Shown: one piece after another, positions 1 to 8,671 of the stretch
Layout of the letters: each line of letters begins with the position of its first letter
Numbering within the stretch: the first letter of the stretch is position 1
Assembly (NCBI GenBank): GCA_903902705.1
Contig: CAIUVX010000104.1
Span: 1-37,236, forward strand
Source of the DNA: an uncultured Methylococcales bacterium
GTDB taxonomy: Bacteria; Pseudomonadota; Gammaproteobacteria; Methylococcales; Methylomonadaceae
Direction of reading: 5' to 3'
DNA length: 37,236 nt
Made by a program: the position numbers and the translations under genes
Notes under the pieces: generated by a model
Databases searched by the model: none
What the model saw: the letters and a program-made list of their open reading frames with translations, nothing else
Told to the model about the DNA's origin: nothing

Positions 1-266
1 AGCGAGCCGCTGAGTTAGTCATTGCCAATCAAGAGCTTGCCTTTCAGAATGCCGAGAAAGAACAGCGAGCCGCTGAGTTAGTCATTGCCAATCAAGAGCT
101 TGCCTTTCAGAATGCCGAGAAAGAACAGCGAGCCGCTGAGTTAGTCATTGCCAATCAAGAGCTTGCTTTTCAGAATACAGAGAAAGAACAGCGGGCAGCC
201 GCGTTAGTCATTGCCAATCAAGAGCTTGCCTTTCAGAATGCCGAGAAAGAACGGCGGGCAGATGCG
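1..266 (+). repeat. 63-bp in-frame tandem repeat coding for a coiled coil
   Basis: Units begin at 1, 64, 127, 190 and 253 (last partial). The first three are nearly identical; the fourth and fifth have drifted. Each codes for 21 residues (three heptads) containing ELVIANQELAFQN, predicted to form a signalling helix before the PAS domain. The array continues beyond the left edge, so the copy number is unknown. Confidence 0.93.
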
Positions 267-1979
267 TTGGTTATTGCTAACAAACATATTAAAATCGCCG
301 CCACCGTTTTTGAATCCAAAGACGGTATCATGGTAACTGATGCAAATAATGAAATTCTTCAGGTAAATAGTGCCTTTACCCATATCACAGGTTATTCCAG
401 TGAAGAGGCTATCGGCAAAACCCCGAATTTTCTAAGATCAGGTTGTCATGATGTTAACTTTTATGCGTCGATGTGGGGGAGTATTAATCGCACGGGTGTA
501 TGGAAAGGTGAAATATCGGATCGACACAAGAACAATGAAATTTTTTCGAAATATCTCATTATCAATGCGGTAGAAGACCTAGACGGTTCGGTTATGAATT
601 ATGTGGCTACTTTCACCGACATCACTGTCAGTAAAGCCGCAATGGATAAAATTGAGCGTTTGAGTTTCTACGACTCGCTGACTGATCTACCTAATCGACG
701 ACTGCTTAGAGATCGGCTAAATCGGGTATTGGCTGCAAGTCATTATAGTGGTCGAAAAGCCGCGCTATTATTTATTGATCTGGATAATTTTAAAAACCTA
801 AATGACACGCTTGGTCATGACATGGGCGATTTACTACTACAACAGGTTGCGCAACGCCTGACCGCCTGTGTTCGCGAAGCTGATACGGTCGCTAGGCTGG
901 GTGGTGATGAGTTTGTGGTATTGCTGTCAAATTTGAGCAAGAAAAACAGTGAGGCATTAGAACAAGCGGATGCGATTGGAAATAAAATTTTGAGCCACCT
1001 TAATCAGCCGTATCAGCTTGCTACGCATGATTACTCTAGCTCCCCCAGCATCGGTGCGACGGTGTTTAGTCATGAAGGGGAGGTAACGGATGAACTGCTA
1101 AATGAACTGCTGAAGCAAGCAGATATTGCTATGTATGCCGCCAAGACCTCAGGTCGTAATACCCTTTGCTTCTTTGATCCGCAAATGCAGGCTAATATCA
1201 CTGCGCGTGTCATACTGGAAAGCGACTTACGTCAGGCATTAGCAAAAAAACAGTTCATACTGTATTACCAAATACAGATCAGCCATGACGGATCTGCTAT
1301 CGGTGCTGAAGCACTGATTCGCTGGCAACATCCACGGAAAGGTCTGATTTTCCCTGATTTTTTCATCCCACTGTCTGAGGAGACGGGCTTGATAGTTGAC
1401 ATCGGGTTCTGGGTTTTGGAAATGGCTTGTACTCAGCTAAAACACTGGGAAGACTGTCCCCACACTAAAAATTTACGCTTATCTATCAATGTCAGTGCAA
1501 AGCAGTTTTATCAGCCTGATTTTGTAGCACGAGTGTGTCAAATCTTAAGCGATACTGCCATCAAACCCGAACTGCTCAAGTTTGAACTCACCGAAAGTCT
1601 AGTACTTAATGACGTAAATGAAACCATACTTAAAATGGAAGAACTCAAAGAAATAGGTGTGCGTTTTTCTATGGATGATTTTGGCACAGGTTATTCATCC
1701 CTAAGCTATTTAACACGACTGCCCTTCAATCAACTTAAAATAGATCAGTCCTTTGTGCGCAATATTGGCGTAAAACCATCAGATGCAACGATAGTGAAAA
1801 CCATCATTGGCATGGCTCACAATTTAGGCATGGAGGTTATCGCCGAGGGAGTGGAGACTGAAGCGCAACGTGAATTTCTGGAACAACATGACTGTCTGCT
1901 CTATCAGGGTTATCTATTCAGTAAACCCGTACCGATTGAGCAGTTTGAAGCTCTAATACAGTTAAACGCGATAAGATGA
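1..1979 (+). CDS. Coiled-coil/PAS/GGDEF/EAL c-di-GMP turnover protein, 5' end outside the window
   Basis: The frame is open from base 3 with no stop, so the gene begins before the window; the TTG at 267 is not needed as a start. Order: four and a part 21-residue helical repeats (1-266), a PAS domain (about 290-630), GGDEF (about 660-1170) and EAL (about 1210-1960). The GGDEF signature is intact at 900-914, with an inhibitory I-site RxxD (READ) five residues upstream. The EAL motif lies at 1308-1316, followed by DDFGTGYSS and an EGVET motif, so the phosphodiesterase half also looks catalytic. The family makes and/or degrades cyclic di-GMP in response to PAS input passed along a signalling helix. 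No membrane segment is seen in the visible part; the missing N-terminus may hold a sensor. Which activity dominates cannot be told from sequence. Confidence 0.93.
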   Translation, partial: RAAELVIANQELAFQNAEKEQRAAELVIANQELAFQNAEKEQRAAELVIANQELAFQNTEKEQRAAALVIANQELAFQNAEKERRADALVIANKHIKIAATVFESKDGIMVTDANNEILQVNSAFTHITGYSSEEAIGKTPNFLRSGCHDVNFYASMWGSINRTGVWKGEISDRHKNNEIFSKYLIINAVEDLDGSVMNYVATFTDITVSKAAMDKIERLSFYDSLTDLPNRRLLRDRLNRVLAASHYSGRKAALLFIDLDNFKNLNDTLGHDMGDLLLQQVAQRLTACVREADTVARLGGDEFVVLLSNLSKKNSEALEQADAIGNKILSHLNQPYQLATHDYSSSPSIGATVFSHEGEVTDELLNELLKQADIAMYAAKTSGRNTLCFFDPQMQANITARVILESDLRQALAKKQFILYYQIQISHDGSAIGAEALIRWQHPRKGLIFPDFFIPLSEETGLIVDIGFWVLEMACTQLKHWEDCPHTKNLRLSINVSAKQFYQPDFVARVCQILSDTAIKPELLKFELTESLVLNDVNETILKMEELKEIGVRFSMDDFGTGYSSLSYLTRLPFNQLKIDQSFVRNIGVKPSDATIVKTIIGMAHNLGMEVIAEGVETEAQREFLEQHDCLLYQGYLFSKPVPIEQFEALIQLNAIR

Positions 1980-1984
1980 GTATA

Positions 1985-2020
1985 TAGCTGGGGCAGTATT
2001 TGTGATTACAAAACCGTTCG
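1985..2020. repeat. Fragment of the window's main palindromic repeat family
   Basis: The segment with GCAGTATTTGTGATTA and then AAAACCGTTCGC closely matches the left flank of the copy near 19560 and the reverse complement of the copy near 32370. The long palindrome that follows in those copies is missing here. It lies between two convergent genes. Confidence 0.6.
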
Positions 2021-2036
2021 CGCTTACTTACTAGGC

Positions 2037-3647
2037 TTAAATCCCTCTGTATCCCGATGTAATTGGATAACGTCTATCTCGTCCAAAGGCTTTGCTAGTA
2101 ATGCGAATACCAGGTGGCGATTGGCGGCGTTTGTATTCATTTCTGTCCACTAAACGAATCGCTCTGGTTACATCTTCGGGTTTAAAACCTGCGGCAATAA
2201 TTTGTTCTGCGGATTGATCTTGTTCGACATAACGCTCTAATATTGGGTCTAACACATCGTAAGGCGGTAAGGAATCGGCATCGATTTGATCGGGAGCGAG
2301 TTCAGCAGAAGGCGGGCGGGTGATGACACGCTCTGGAATTACTGCCGATAAGCTGTTGCGATAATTGGCAAGTTGATACACCAATAATTTTGGCACATCT
2401 TTGATGGGTGCAAAACCGCCCGCCATATCACCGTATAAAGTTGCATAGCCAACGCTCATTTCGCTTTTATTACCTGTGGTAAGTAACAGCTTACCTTGCT
2501 TATTGGACAGTGCCATTAAAATCACGCCACGACAACGAGCTTGAATATTTTCTTCGGTGGTGTCTTTTTTAGTCCCCGCAAAAACCTCGGCTAACATCCC
2601 TGTGAACGCATTGACGGCTGGTTCTATGGGAATGATGTGATACTTTACTCCTAGCATATCCGCTTCTAAAATCGCGTCTTCATTGCTCATATCTTGGGTA
2701 TAACGTGAGGGCATAAGAACGGCTTCGACTTTATCCGCACCTAAGGCATCCACCGCTAATGCCAACACTAGCGCGGAATCAATGCCCCCTGATAAGCCTA
2801 AAATTGCCCCAGAAAAACCATTTTTACGCACATAATCTTTAACACCTAACACTAAGGCTTGGTATTCGCTGACGATTTCTTGGTAATGCGGCGCACAATG
2901 ACTAGGTACAGGCATCGCATCATGAAATTCAATTACGCTGATTTGTTCTTGAAATTCGGCGGCTCTAAATACAATCTCGCCTTGCTTATCAGTGACAAAC
3001 GATGCACCATCAAAAATGAGTTCATCTTGTCCGCCGATTTGATTGACATACACCAGTGGAATTTGTGCTGCGTTAATTTGCTGACAAATAACCGCTTCAC
3101 GTTGGTGAATTTTTCCTGCATTAAACGGTGAGGCATTCAGTGTTAGCAATATCTCTGCACCCGCTTGTTTAGTTTGCGCAATAATGCCGTCTTTCCAGAC
3201 ATCTTCGCAGATGGTCAAGCCAATAAATGTGCCGTTAAATTCAAATACGCACGGCTGCTGCCCTTCGGAAAAATAGCGTTGTTCATCAAATACGCCGTAA
3301 TTCGGTAGGGCTTGTTTGCGATAGTTTGCCAAAATAACGCCTTGATGCAAAACCACTGCGCTGTTGTACAGCTTATCGCCGTTTAGTTCAGGATAACCCA
3401 CCACGATAGCAATATCGTTCACTTGTTCTGCCAAGGCGTAAATTGCATTATTGGCATCGGCAATAAAATCTTTGCGCAATAATAAGTCTTCGGCAGGATA
3501 GCCTGTGATGGTTAATTCTGGAAATACAACGATGTCCGCGCCTAGCTCTTGTGCTGTGTGTGCAGCTTCGATGATGTGCTGAATATTAGCGGCGATATTA
3601 CCAACCAAGAAATTAATTTGAGCAATAGCGATTTTTAATAATGACAT
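2037..3647 (-). CDS. nadE: Glutamine-dependent NAD+ synthetase
   Basis: This 536-residue protein has the two-domain architecture of glutamine-hydrolysing NAD synthetases, which convert nicotinate adenine dinucleotide to NAD+ with ATP. The N-terminal nitrilase-fold glutaminase domain has a plausible Glu44-Lys111-Cys147 triad (in FPELTITGY, YRKQALPNYG and CEDVW). The C-terminal synthetase domain has the ATP-pyrophosphatase P-loop SGGIDS and the TTGNKSE motif. Length and order are normal. The ATG at 3647 starts directly at the first nitrilase strand (LLKIAIAQ), so it is likely correct although its ribosome site is weak. The gene converges with the GGDEF/EAL gene and appears monocistronic. Confidence 0.96.
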   Translation of the reverse strand: MSLLKIAIAQINFLVGNIAANIQHIIEAAHTAQELGADIVVFPELTITGYPAEDLLLRKDFIADANNAIYALAEQVNDIAIVVGYPELNGDKLYNSAVVLHQGVILANYRKQALPNYGVFDEQRYFSEGQQPCVFEFNGTFIGLTICEDVWKDGIIAQTKQAGAEILLTLNASPFNAGKIHQREAVICQQINAAQIPLVYVNQIGGQDELIFDGASFVTDKQGEIVFRAAEFQEQISVIEFHDAMPVPSHCAPHYQEIVSEYQALVLGVKDYVRKNGFSGAILGLSGGIDSALVLALAVDALGADKVEAVLMPSRYTQDMSNEDAILEADMLGVKYHIIPIEPAVNAFTGMLAEVFAGTKKDTTEENIQARCRGVILMALSNKQGKLLLTTGNKSEMSVGYATLYGDMAGGFAPIKDVPKLLVYQLANYRNSLSAVIPERVITRPPSAELAPDQIDADSLPPYDVLDPILERYVEQDQSAEQIIAAGFKPEDVTRAIRLVDRNEYKRRQSPPGIRITSKAFGRDRRYPITSGYRGI

Positions 3648-3767
3648 AACGGATACTTAAAATGAGAGGCTAAGTCGTGTAGGGGCGGTAAAAAATATCA
3701 TAACATACTTGCTGTTTGTATCTGCGTTGTTTGCGGACAATCAAGCAAACACACAATTTGTGAGCAT

Positions 3768-3933
3768 GACTGGCAGTCCTTTAAAGGCATAGGTATCTAC
3801 ACAGTTTTCGCGGCTAAGAGCCGCTCTTACAGAATTTCTGTTATCACACATCAAAAACCCGTAGGAGCGAGCCTTGCTCGCGATTCAAATCTAAAGAATA
3901 AAACATTTGTGTAGATACCTATGACTGCCAGTC
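3768..3933. repeat. Palindromic MITE-like element between nadE and the GGDEF gene
   Basis: The 296-bp gap 3648-3943 is largely this element. A perfect 16-bp inverted repeat (CATAGGTATCTACACA at 3788-3803, complement at 3908-3923) is framed by GACTGGCAGTC at 3768-3778 and its complement at 3923-3933. Inside are two smaller hairpins, GCGGCTAAGAGCCGC near 3810 and GCGAGCCTTGCTCGC near 3867. The ACTGGCAGTC word recurs at 19669-19678 and in the palindrome at 20355-20387. No open frame or transposase is present. Confidence 0.75.
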
Positions 3934-3943
3934 ATTAATATCG

Positions 3944-6658
3944 CTATAACAGGTTTAACCCATTATCCGAAAAATAAGCAAAACAGCCGCGTCCATTGCT
4001 TTTGGCTTGATAAAGCGCGGTGTCAGCATGATCCATAAGGATTTCAGGGGTGCTGCCATGTTGAGGGTAAATACTAATACCAATACTCGCGCCAATTTGT
4101 ACACAATCAGTGTCAGATAATTGAAATGGCACAGTTAAATCAGCTATCATTTTTAAAGCAATTATTTCAGCAGCTTCGGGGATTTTTAGATTTTCTAACA
4201 CAAGGACAAATTCATCACCACCTAAACGGGCGACCATATCGCTATCGCGTAAATGTTCAGTAATTCTCACTGCAACTTGTTTGAGTAACTCATCACCAGC
4301 GGCGTGTCCTAAAGAATCATTCACCGCTTTGAATTTATCTAAATCCATCATGAATATCGCAAATTTGCTATTCGCCCGATGATTAAGTGTGATTGCATAC
4401 TGCAACCTATCCAATAATTTCCGCCGATTGGGTAGACCTGTCAGCGGGTCAAAAAAAGCTAATCGTTTAATTTCCTCTTCGGCAGCTTTGCGCTCGGTAA
4501 TATCAAGTTTAACACCCACATAATGCGTGGTAACTCCCTCTGAATCTTTGACGGGCGCGATATGTACATCTTCCCAATAAACTTCACCATTTTTGCGCCG
4601 ATTTATTAATTCACCCTGCCATATTTTTCCTTGCACCAAGATGCTCCATAATTGATTGTATGTTTCTTTGGTAGTTAAACTAGACTGCAATAGACGCGGA
4701 TTTTTACCTAATACTTCTGCGGCACTGTAACCTGTCACTTCGGTAAATCGAGGATTTACATACTGTAATACACCGTTTAAATCCGTAATCATCACCGAGG
4801 CGGGATTTTGTTCAATAGCAACCGTTAAGGTACGCAATTGTTGTTCAATTGCTTTACGCCTTGTGACTTCACGGCGTAAGCGTGCATTCCAAGCTACGAA
4901 AAATAGCATAATGAATAAAACGCCTACTGCGTATTGCAGTACTGTTTTAATGCTGATGCCATTAGTCACCTTAATATTTATCCAACGATCATTAATTTGC
5001 TCACGTTCGCTGATTGGAATAGTCGCAATGACTTTTTTCATAATACTCAGCAGTTCAGGGTGCTTTTTAATGATAGCGACACTGTGTGAACTTGAATAGC
5101 CTGTATTACCTGAAAAGCGTAAATTCAATAGCCCTGACTGTGAAATAGCATAATTGACAGAAATCGCATCGCCTACATAAGCATCAGCTTTGCCATTGGC
5201 AACTTGATAAAGCGCGTCTTGAATATTATCGGCTAACACTAATTGAATATCTGGATAATCCTGCTTTAAAATATCAGTCATGAAATAGCCTTTTTCCATT
5301 GCCACCCGCTTACCCTTTAGCTTACTAAGTGAACCGATAAATCCTAGCTCAGCATCAGTAATAATAATTACAGTGCTATCCGTATAAGCGGAGGTAAAAT
5401 TTAAATAGCTATCACGTTCAGGCGTTTGCACGGCGGCAGCAATCATGTCCAATTGTTCACTTTTTGCCATGTTCAAAATATCAGCCCATGATTTGTTTTT
5501 GATAATTTCAAATTTCACGCCTAATAGTTGCTCGAATCGGGCAACATAATCAGCGATTAAACCTTGATAATGCCCCTGATTGTCAACCCATTCATAAGGC
5601 GCGAAATCCTTATCTATACCAACACGAATGACTGGATGGGCTTTTAACCATGCTTGTTCTTGCTCAGTCAAGCTCAAGGTTTGGCTACTATAAATAAATT
5701 TTGCCAAATCATTTCCAGTCAGTGGTCTGGAAAATTTCAGTTGCGCGTAAATGTCTGCCACCTTTTCCAAACGGTGAGCATCTAGCTGTCCCAGTGGAAT
5801 AGCGGAGGGAAGAATTAATTTGTGGGTAATTTCAGCCTCAAAACGTAAATGAGCTAAGCTCAGTTTACTGTGGTATTTTTTGTGAATAAGCTGAATTAAC
5901 TGTTCTGGATGGTCTAGGGCGTATTGCCAGCCCTTTAATGATGCGCGGCGAAACTTTTCAACACGCTCAGGATGAGTATTTACTTGCTGCTGGCTGGTAA
6001 ATAACGTATCACCATAAAAATCAATACCATAGTTTTGCGGATTAATGATATTGATTTTTATGCCTTTTTCTTTGAAATAAAAAAGTTCGGCAGATAAATA
6101 AGCTGACATGACATCGACTTTGTCATTAATTAAATCATCATTATTGAATGTATGTTTGATTAGGGTGTAGTTTACTTTTTTCTCTGCCAATATTGCGCGT
6201 AACGGCGCGTCACCCGCGCCTACCGAATCAAACATCACTTTTTTGCCCTGCATTTCATAAGGACTGATAATGCCAGAGCTTTGTTTAGCGACAAACACTA
6301 ATGGATTATGCTGAAAAATAGCCGCCAATGCGATAATCGGTTCACCACGCGCATAATAAGACAAAATGCCTGTATCACCGACAGCAAAATCTACTTCACC
6401 CGATGTCACTTGTTTAACGACATCTTTATCGGGCGAGCGTTCGAGAATATCGACATCCAAGCCTTCTTGCGCATAATAACCTTGCTCTTTTGCCGCGTAA
6501 TAACCCGCAAATTGAAATTGGTGAAACCATTTTAATTGCAACGTCACTTTTTCTAATGGCGCAGCAAGGGGAGCTTGATTAGAAAAGCTTATAGTGGAAG
6601 TCAATAATAATGCTAACCAAAGCACCCTGTTTACAGAGGTTTTTATCCTGCGGCTCAT
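3944..6658 (-). CDS. Periplasmic double-sensor PAS/GGDEF diguanylate cyclase
   Basis: This is a 904-residue membrane-anchored signalling protein. An N-terminal signal sequence (about 1-32) precedes an NMT1/THI5-like binding domain (about 36-315, with LKWFHQFQFAGYYAAKEQGYY) and a family-3 solute-binding domain (about 343-565, with VIRVGIDKDFAPYEWVD). One transmembrane helix follows (about 573-590), then a cytoplasmic PAS (about 610-725) and a GGDEF domain ending near the C-terminus. GGDEF is intact at 813-817 with an RDSD I-site five residues before, so it probably makes c-di-GMP with product inhibition. No EAL domain is present. NMT1/THI5 domains bind pyrimidine- or sulfonate-like compounds and SBP3 domains bind amino acids; the actual ligands are unknown. 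Confidence 0.92.
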   Translation of the reverse strand: MSRRIKTSVNRVLWLALLLTSTISFSNQAPLAAPLEKVTLQLKWFHQFQFAGYYAAKEQGYYAQEGLDVDILERSPDKDVVKQVTSGEVDFAVGDTGILSYYARGEPIIALAAIFQHNPLVFVAKQSSGIISPYEMQGKKVMFDSVGAGDAPLRAILAEKKVNYTLIKHTFNNDDLINDKVDVMSAYLSAELFYFKEKGIKINIINPQNYGIDFYGDTLFTSQQQVNTHPERVEKFRRASLKGWQYALDHPEQLIQLIHKKYHSKLSLAHLRFEAEITHKLILPSAIPLGQLDAHRLEKVADIYAQLKFSRPLTGNDLAKFIYSSQTLSLTEQEQAWLKAHPVIRVGIDKDFAPYEWVDNQGHYQGLIADYVARFEQLLGVKFEIIKNKSWADILNMAKSEQLDMIAAAVQTPERDSYLNFTSAYTDSTVIIITDAELGFIGSLSKLKGKRVAMEKGYFMTDILKQDYPDIQLVLADNIQDALYQVANGKADAYVGDAISVNYAISQSGLLNLRFSGNTGYSSSHSVAIIKKHPELLSIMKKVIATIPISEREQINDRWINIKVTNGISIKTVLQYAVGVLFIMLFFVAWNARLRREVTRRKAIEQQLRTLTVAIEQNPASVMITDLNGVLQYVNPRFTEVTGYSAAEVLGKNPRLLQSSLTTKETYNQLWSILVQGKIWQGELINRRKNGEVYWEDVHIAPVKDSEGVTTHYVGVKLDITERKAAEEEIKRLAFFDPLTGLPNRRKLLDRLQYAITLNHRANSKFAIFMMDLDKFKAVNDSLGHAAGDELLKQVAVRITEHLRDSDMVARLGGDEFVLVLENLKIPEAAEIIALKMIADLTVPFQLSDTDCVQIGASIGISIYPQHGSTPEILMDHADTALYQAKSNGRGCFAYFSDNGLNLL

Positions 6659-6773
6659 TTAATAAATCCGATAGTAATTAGTCACTGATGTGACGCAGCC
6701 TTCAAACATTACAACTCATAACAGGACTAGACTTGACGAAAGTAATAACTTTTTTCGAGTAGTGTGGGTAGCA

Positions 6774-7499
6774 TCAGATTTTAACACCTTGTGATTCTAA
6801 ATACTGTTTACGCCCTTCATAATCAAACATATTTTTGAGGTGCGATTGAGTACAATGCCCACAAATCCATTTAAATGCAGGTGCTTTGCGATAAATTAAC
6901 CTGAATAATTTTTCAGGCAGCCAAGGTAAATCCATGCGTTTTAATTGCGCTTTACCGATATAACCGCAGTCATCACAGGTGCATAATCCAAAGAAATCGT
7001 CGGGTAATTCACTTTTACACAGCTGAATAAATTGCTTGGCAACCTGAATAATAAATTCGTCGATATTGTCTTTTGATAGCCCGGTGTTCCCCCGATGATA
7101 ATCACAATTCGCCAACGTATAAGCAACATCTTCTGCAAGGTCTTCCCATATTCTATAAAGCGGTTCATCGTAATCGATTGCACTCCAAAAACTTTCTAAT
7201 GACTCTAAACCCTCTCTGGGCTTGAGTAGCCCTGAGCTGATATTGCTTGCCAATTCGTTGACATACTCAGCTATCACTACGCGGTCTTCAGGCAACACCA
7301 AACCTAGTTCATCGATACATTTTTCAAAATAACGCTCAACTTCATACGAGTCAGGAAAGCGTTCAAGCCCGAAACTTGCCAAGATAGCCACGTTTGTAGA
7401 ATCGCAACCTTGGAGCAGCAAATTTTCTGCCCAATTTGAAAAGTCTTGAGTCTGCACTGTACCCAATGCTCGTTTTACAACTAATGCGTTAAATTCCAT
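6774..7499 (-). CDS. Hypothetical protein with C-terminal zinc ribbon
   Basis: I do not recognise the family of this 241-residue protein. The N-terminal 150 residues are acidic and predicted helical, without signal peptide or membrane span. The C-terminal third has a likely zinc site made of C175-x2-C178 (with an extra C173) and C213-x2-C216. Basic residues around the second knuckle (RLIYRKAPAFKW) could bind nucleic acid or protein. The ATG at 7499 is the only good start. The gene is flanked by the periplasmic GGDEF gene and a decayed repeat-rich patch, so it may belong to an accessory segment. Function unknown. Confidence 0.7.
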   Translation of the reverse strand: MEFNALVVKRALGTVQTQDFSNWAENLLLQGCDSTNVAILASFGLERFPDSYEVERYFEKCIDELGLVLPEDRVVIAEYVNELASNISSGLLKPREGLESLESFWSAIDYDEPLYRIWEDLAEDVAYTLANCDYHRGNTGLSKDNIDEFIIQVAKQFIQLCKSELPDDFFGLCTCDDCGYIGKAQLKRMDLPWLPEKLFRLIYRKAPAFKWICGHCTQSHLKNMFDYEGRKQYLESQGVKI

Positions 7500-7604
7500 C
7501 TATGACCTGCTAAATCGTGTTATATGAGGTAATCTAGTTCTGTTTTGTGCAGCCTTCCAGAGCGCGTGATGATACACAAAAACGCTAACATCATAGCGAC
7601 AAAC

Positions 7605-7631
7605 CCCAGATTCCGCTACGCTCCATCTGGG
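7605..7631. repeat. Short palindromic repeat in the gene-poor stretch 7500-7934
   Basis: CCCAGAT at 7605-7611 pairs with ATCTGGG at 7625-7631 around a CGCTACGCTC loop, a typical short extragenic hairpin. Together with the 75-bp element at 7693-7767 it accounts for most of 7500-7934. The short open frame near 7639-7833 only reads through repeat sequence. Confidence 0.6.
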
Positions 7632-7692
7632 CTACTTACTACGTTCTACCCATCCTAATTGCCCAGCTTACGAGTTTAATGGCAGGGTAATA

Positions 7693-7767
7693 GGATATGC
7701 CGACGATAGGAGGCGTATCATTCGCGTTATATTTCTCGAACGATGCGCTTCGTTCCTCAGCGCATCC
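7693..7767. repeat. 75-bp palindromic element, copy A
   Basis: The element is bounded by GGATATGC at 7693-7700 and GCGCATCC at 7760-7767, imperfect 8-bp terminal inverted repeats. Copy B at 8112-8186 has the same length and nearly the same sequence but in opposite orientation. Both copies are followed on the plus strand by the same word, TGTCGCGCATCTTATCGCG. No coding capacity is evident. Confidence 0.8.
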
Positions 7768-7934
7768 TATGTCGCGCATCTTATCGCGTTGAGCGTTTTC
7801 AAATCGGTTGCCGACAGAATCCGCGAAAAACACGCCCTAATACTTGGCGACAGTTAGCTGAGGGGCGTTATGAGTTTTCTTAAGTTGATGCGTATGGGGG
7901 TTCGCTAAATTACCCATCTTACAGGTTTAGCCAT

Positions 7935-8102
7935 CTACGAGTTAATTGTTCCAGTTAAATCTAATTTAGCTAAATACTCGACCAAAGTTCTGCCATTCAT
8001 AAACCAAATTCCCATTGTTTTGGCATACTCTTTAGCAGGGTTATCAAAATCTGAGGTAATCCAAAAGGCAAAAATAACGAGTGTCAGAACACCTATTGTC
8101 CC
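7935..8102 (-). pseudogene. Remnant of an Mrr-like restriction endonuclease C-terminus
   Basis: On the minus strand, 55 codons ending in TAG at 7935-7937 read ...WITSDFDNPAKEYAKTMG followed by IWFMNGRTLVEYLAKLDL. This resembles the last strands of Mrr/endonuclease-like domains (a T-x-x-F-x-x-x-A-x-x-Y-A pattern, then G-I-x-x-x-x-G-x-x-L). No start and no catalytic PD-(D/E)XK part remain, because the frame is cut at copy B of the 75-bp element. It is in a different frame from the HipA-like fragment across the element, so the two were separate genes. The family assignment rests on a short stretch. Confidence 0.4.
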
Positions 8103-8548
8103 AGTGCGATAGGATGTGCTGAGGAACGAAGCGCATCGTTCGAGAAATATAACGCGAATGATGCGCCTCCTATCGTTGGCACATCCTTGTCGCGCATCTT
8201 ATCGCGTTGCTCAGGGTAATTTAAAAACCATTCAATTAATGCACCACAGGTTTTGTTATTGTCATCAAATGCAACAAACGCAGGTGGTACAGGAATACTC
8301 AATAAACACCCAACGTGATAAGCAATAATTTCAGTCCAGAATTGTTCAGGATGACGACGTACAGCACGTTTATACAAATATCGGTGATTTGGAACAAGGA
8401 ATCTATGAGACGAATGCTCTGGGCTATAGAACAAAGATTTATCTCTAGCCCCCTCAGGATAAACTGGAAATTCATCATCCATTTTCCAATTTGAAACATT
8501 GATAGGCTCATCTACAGGTTGCTTAATACACTGTCCTTCACGTCCCAT
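8093..8548 (-). pseudogene. Truncated HipA-like kinase gene, N-terminal fragment
   Basis: The first about 112 residues (DDEFPVYPEGARDKSLFY..., HRYLYKRAVRRHPEQFW, AYHVGCLLSIPVPPAFVAFD, CGALIEWF) look like the N-terminus of HipA-domain/CtkA-like protein kinase-fold proteins. The frame then runs into the 75-bp repeat element (from about base 8211 downward), whose translation supplies the last about 38 residues, and it stops at 8093. The ATP-binding and catalytic part of a HipA kinase is missing, so this is almost certainly a dead fragment. Fragment status is secure; the family name is moderately secure. Confidence 0.6.
8112..8186. repeat. 75-bp palindromic element, copy B, within the HipA-like remnant
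   Basis: Bounded by GGATGTGC (8112-8119) and GCACATCC (8179-8186), it is inverted relative to copy A. The right-hand flank TTGTCGCGCATCTTATCGCG matches the right-hand flank of copy A in the same orientation. The copy separates the HipA-like and Mrr-like remnants. Confidence 0.8.
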
Positions 8549-8591
8549 TATATTGAGCCTACTTTTATGATTAAGCGTTTGAGAAAGCTTT

Positions 8592-8633
8592 GGTATAAAC
8601 TGACTGAATTGATAACTCAGCCAGTTTATTAAC
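8592..8633 (-). terminator. Hairpin downstream of the aminotransferase gene
   Basis: TAAACTGACTGA pairs with TCAGCCAGTTTA around a short loop, with one mismatch. The hairpin lies about 40 bp past the aminotransferase stop. No strong U-tract follows, so it may be an RNA 3'-end stabiliser rather than a classical terminator. Confidence 0.45.
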
Positions 8634-8671
8634 CATGTAGTTGGGTATGCAATCCCACCACAACAAACAAA

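Noticed and set aside
1-266. CRISPR-like array
   Set aside because: The units are contiguous without spacers and translate in frame with the downstream protein.
267-1979. A complete gene starting at TTG 267
   Set aside because: The frame is open without a stop back to base 3 and the upstream codons continue the same 21-residue repeats, so the gene is simply cut by the window edge.
7639-7833. 64-residue minus-strand ORF
   Set aside because: It is read-through of the 75-bp repeat copy A and its flank.
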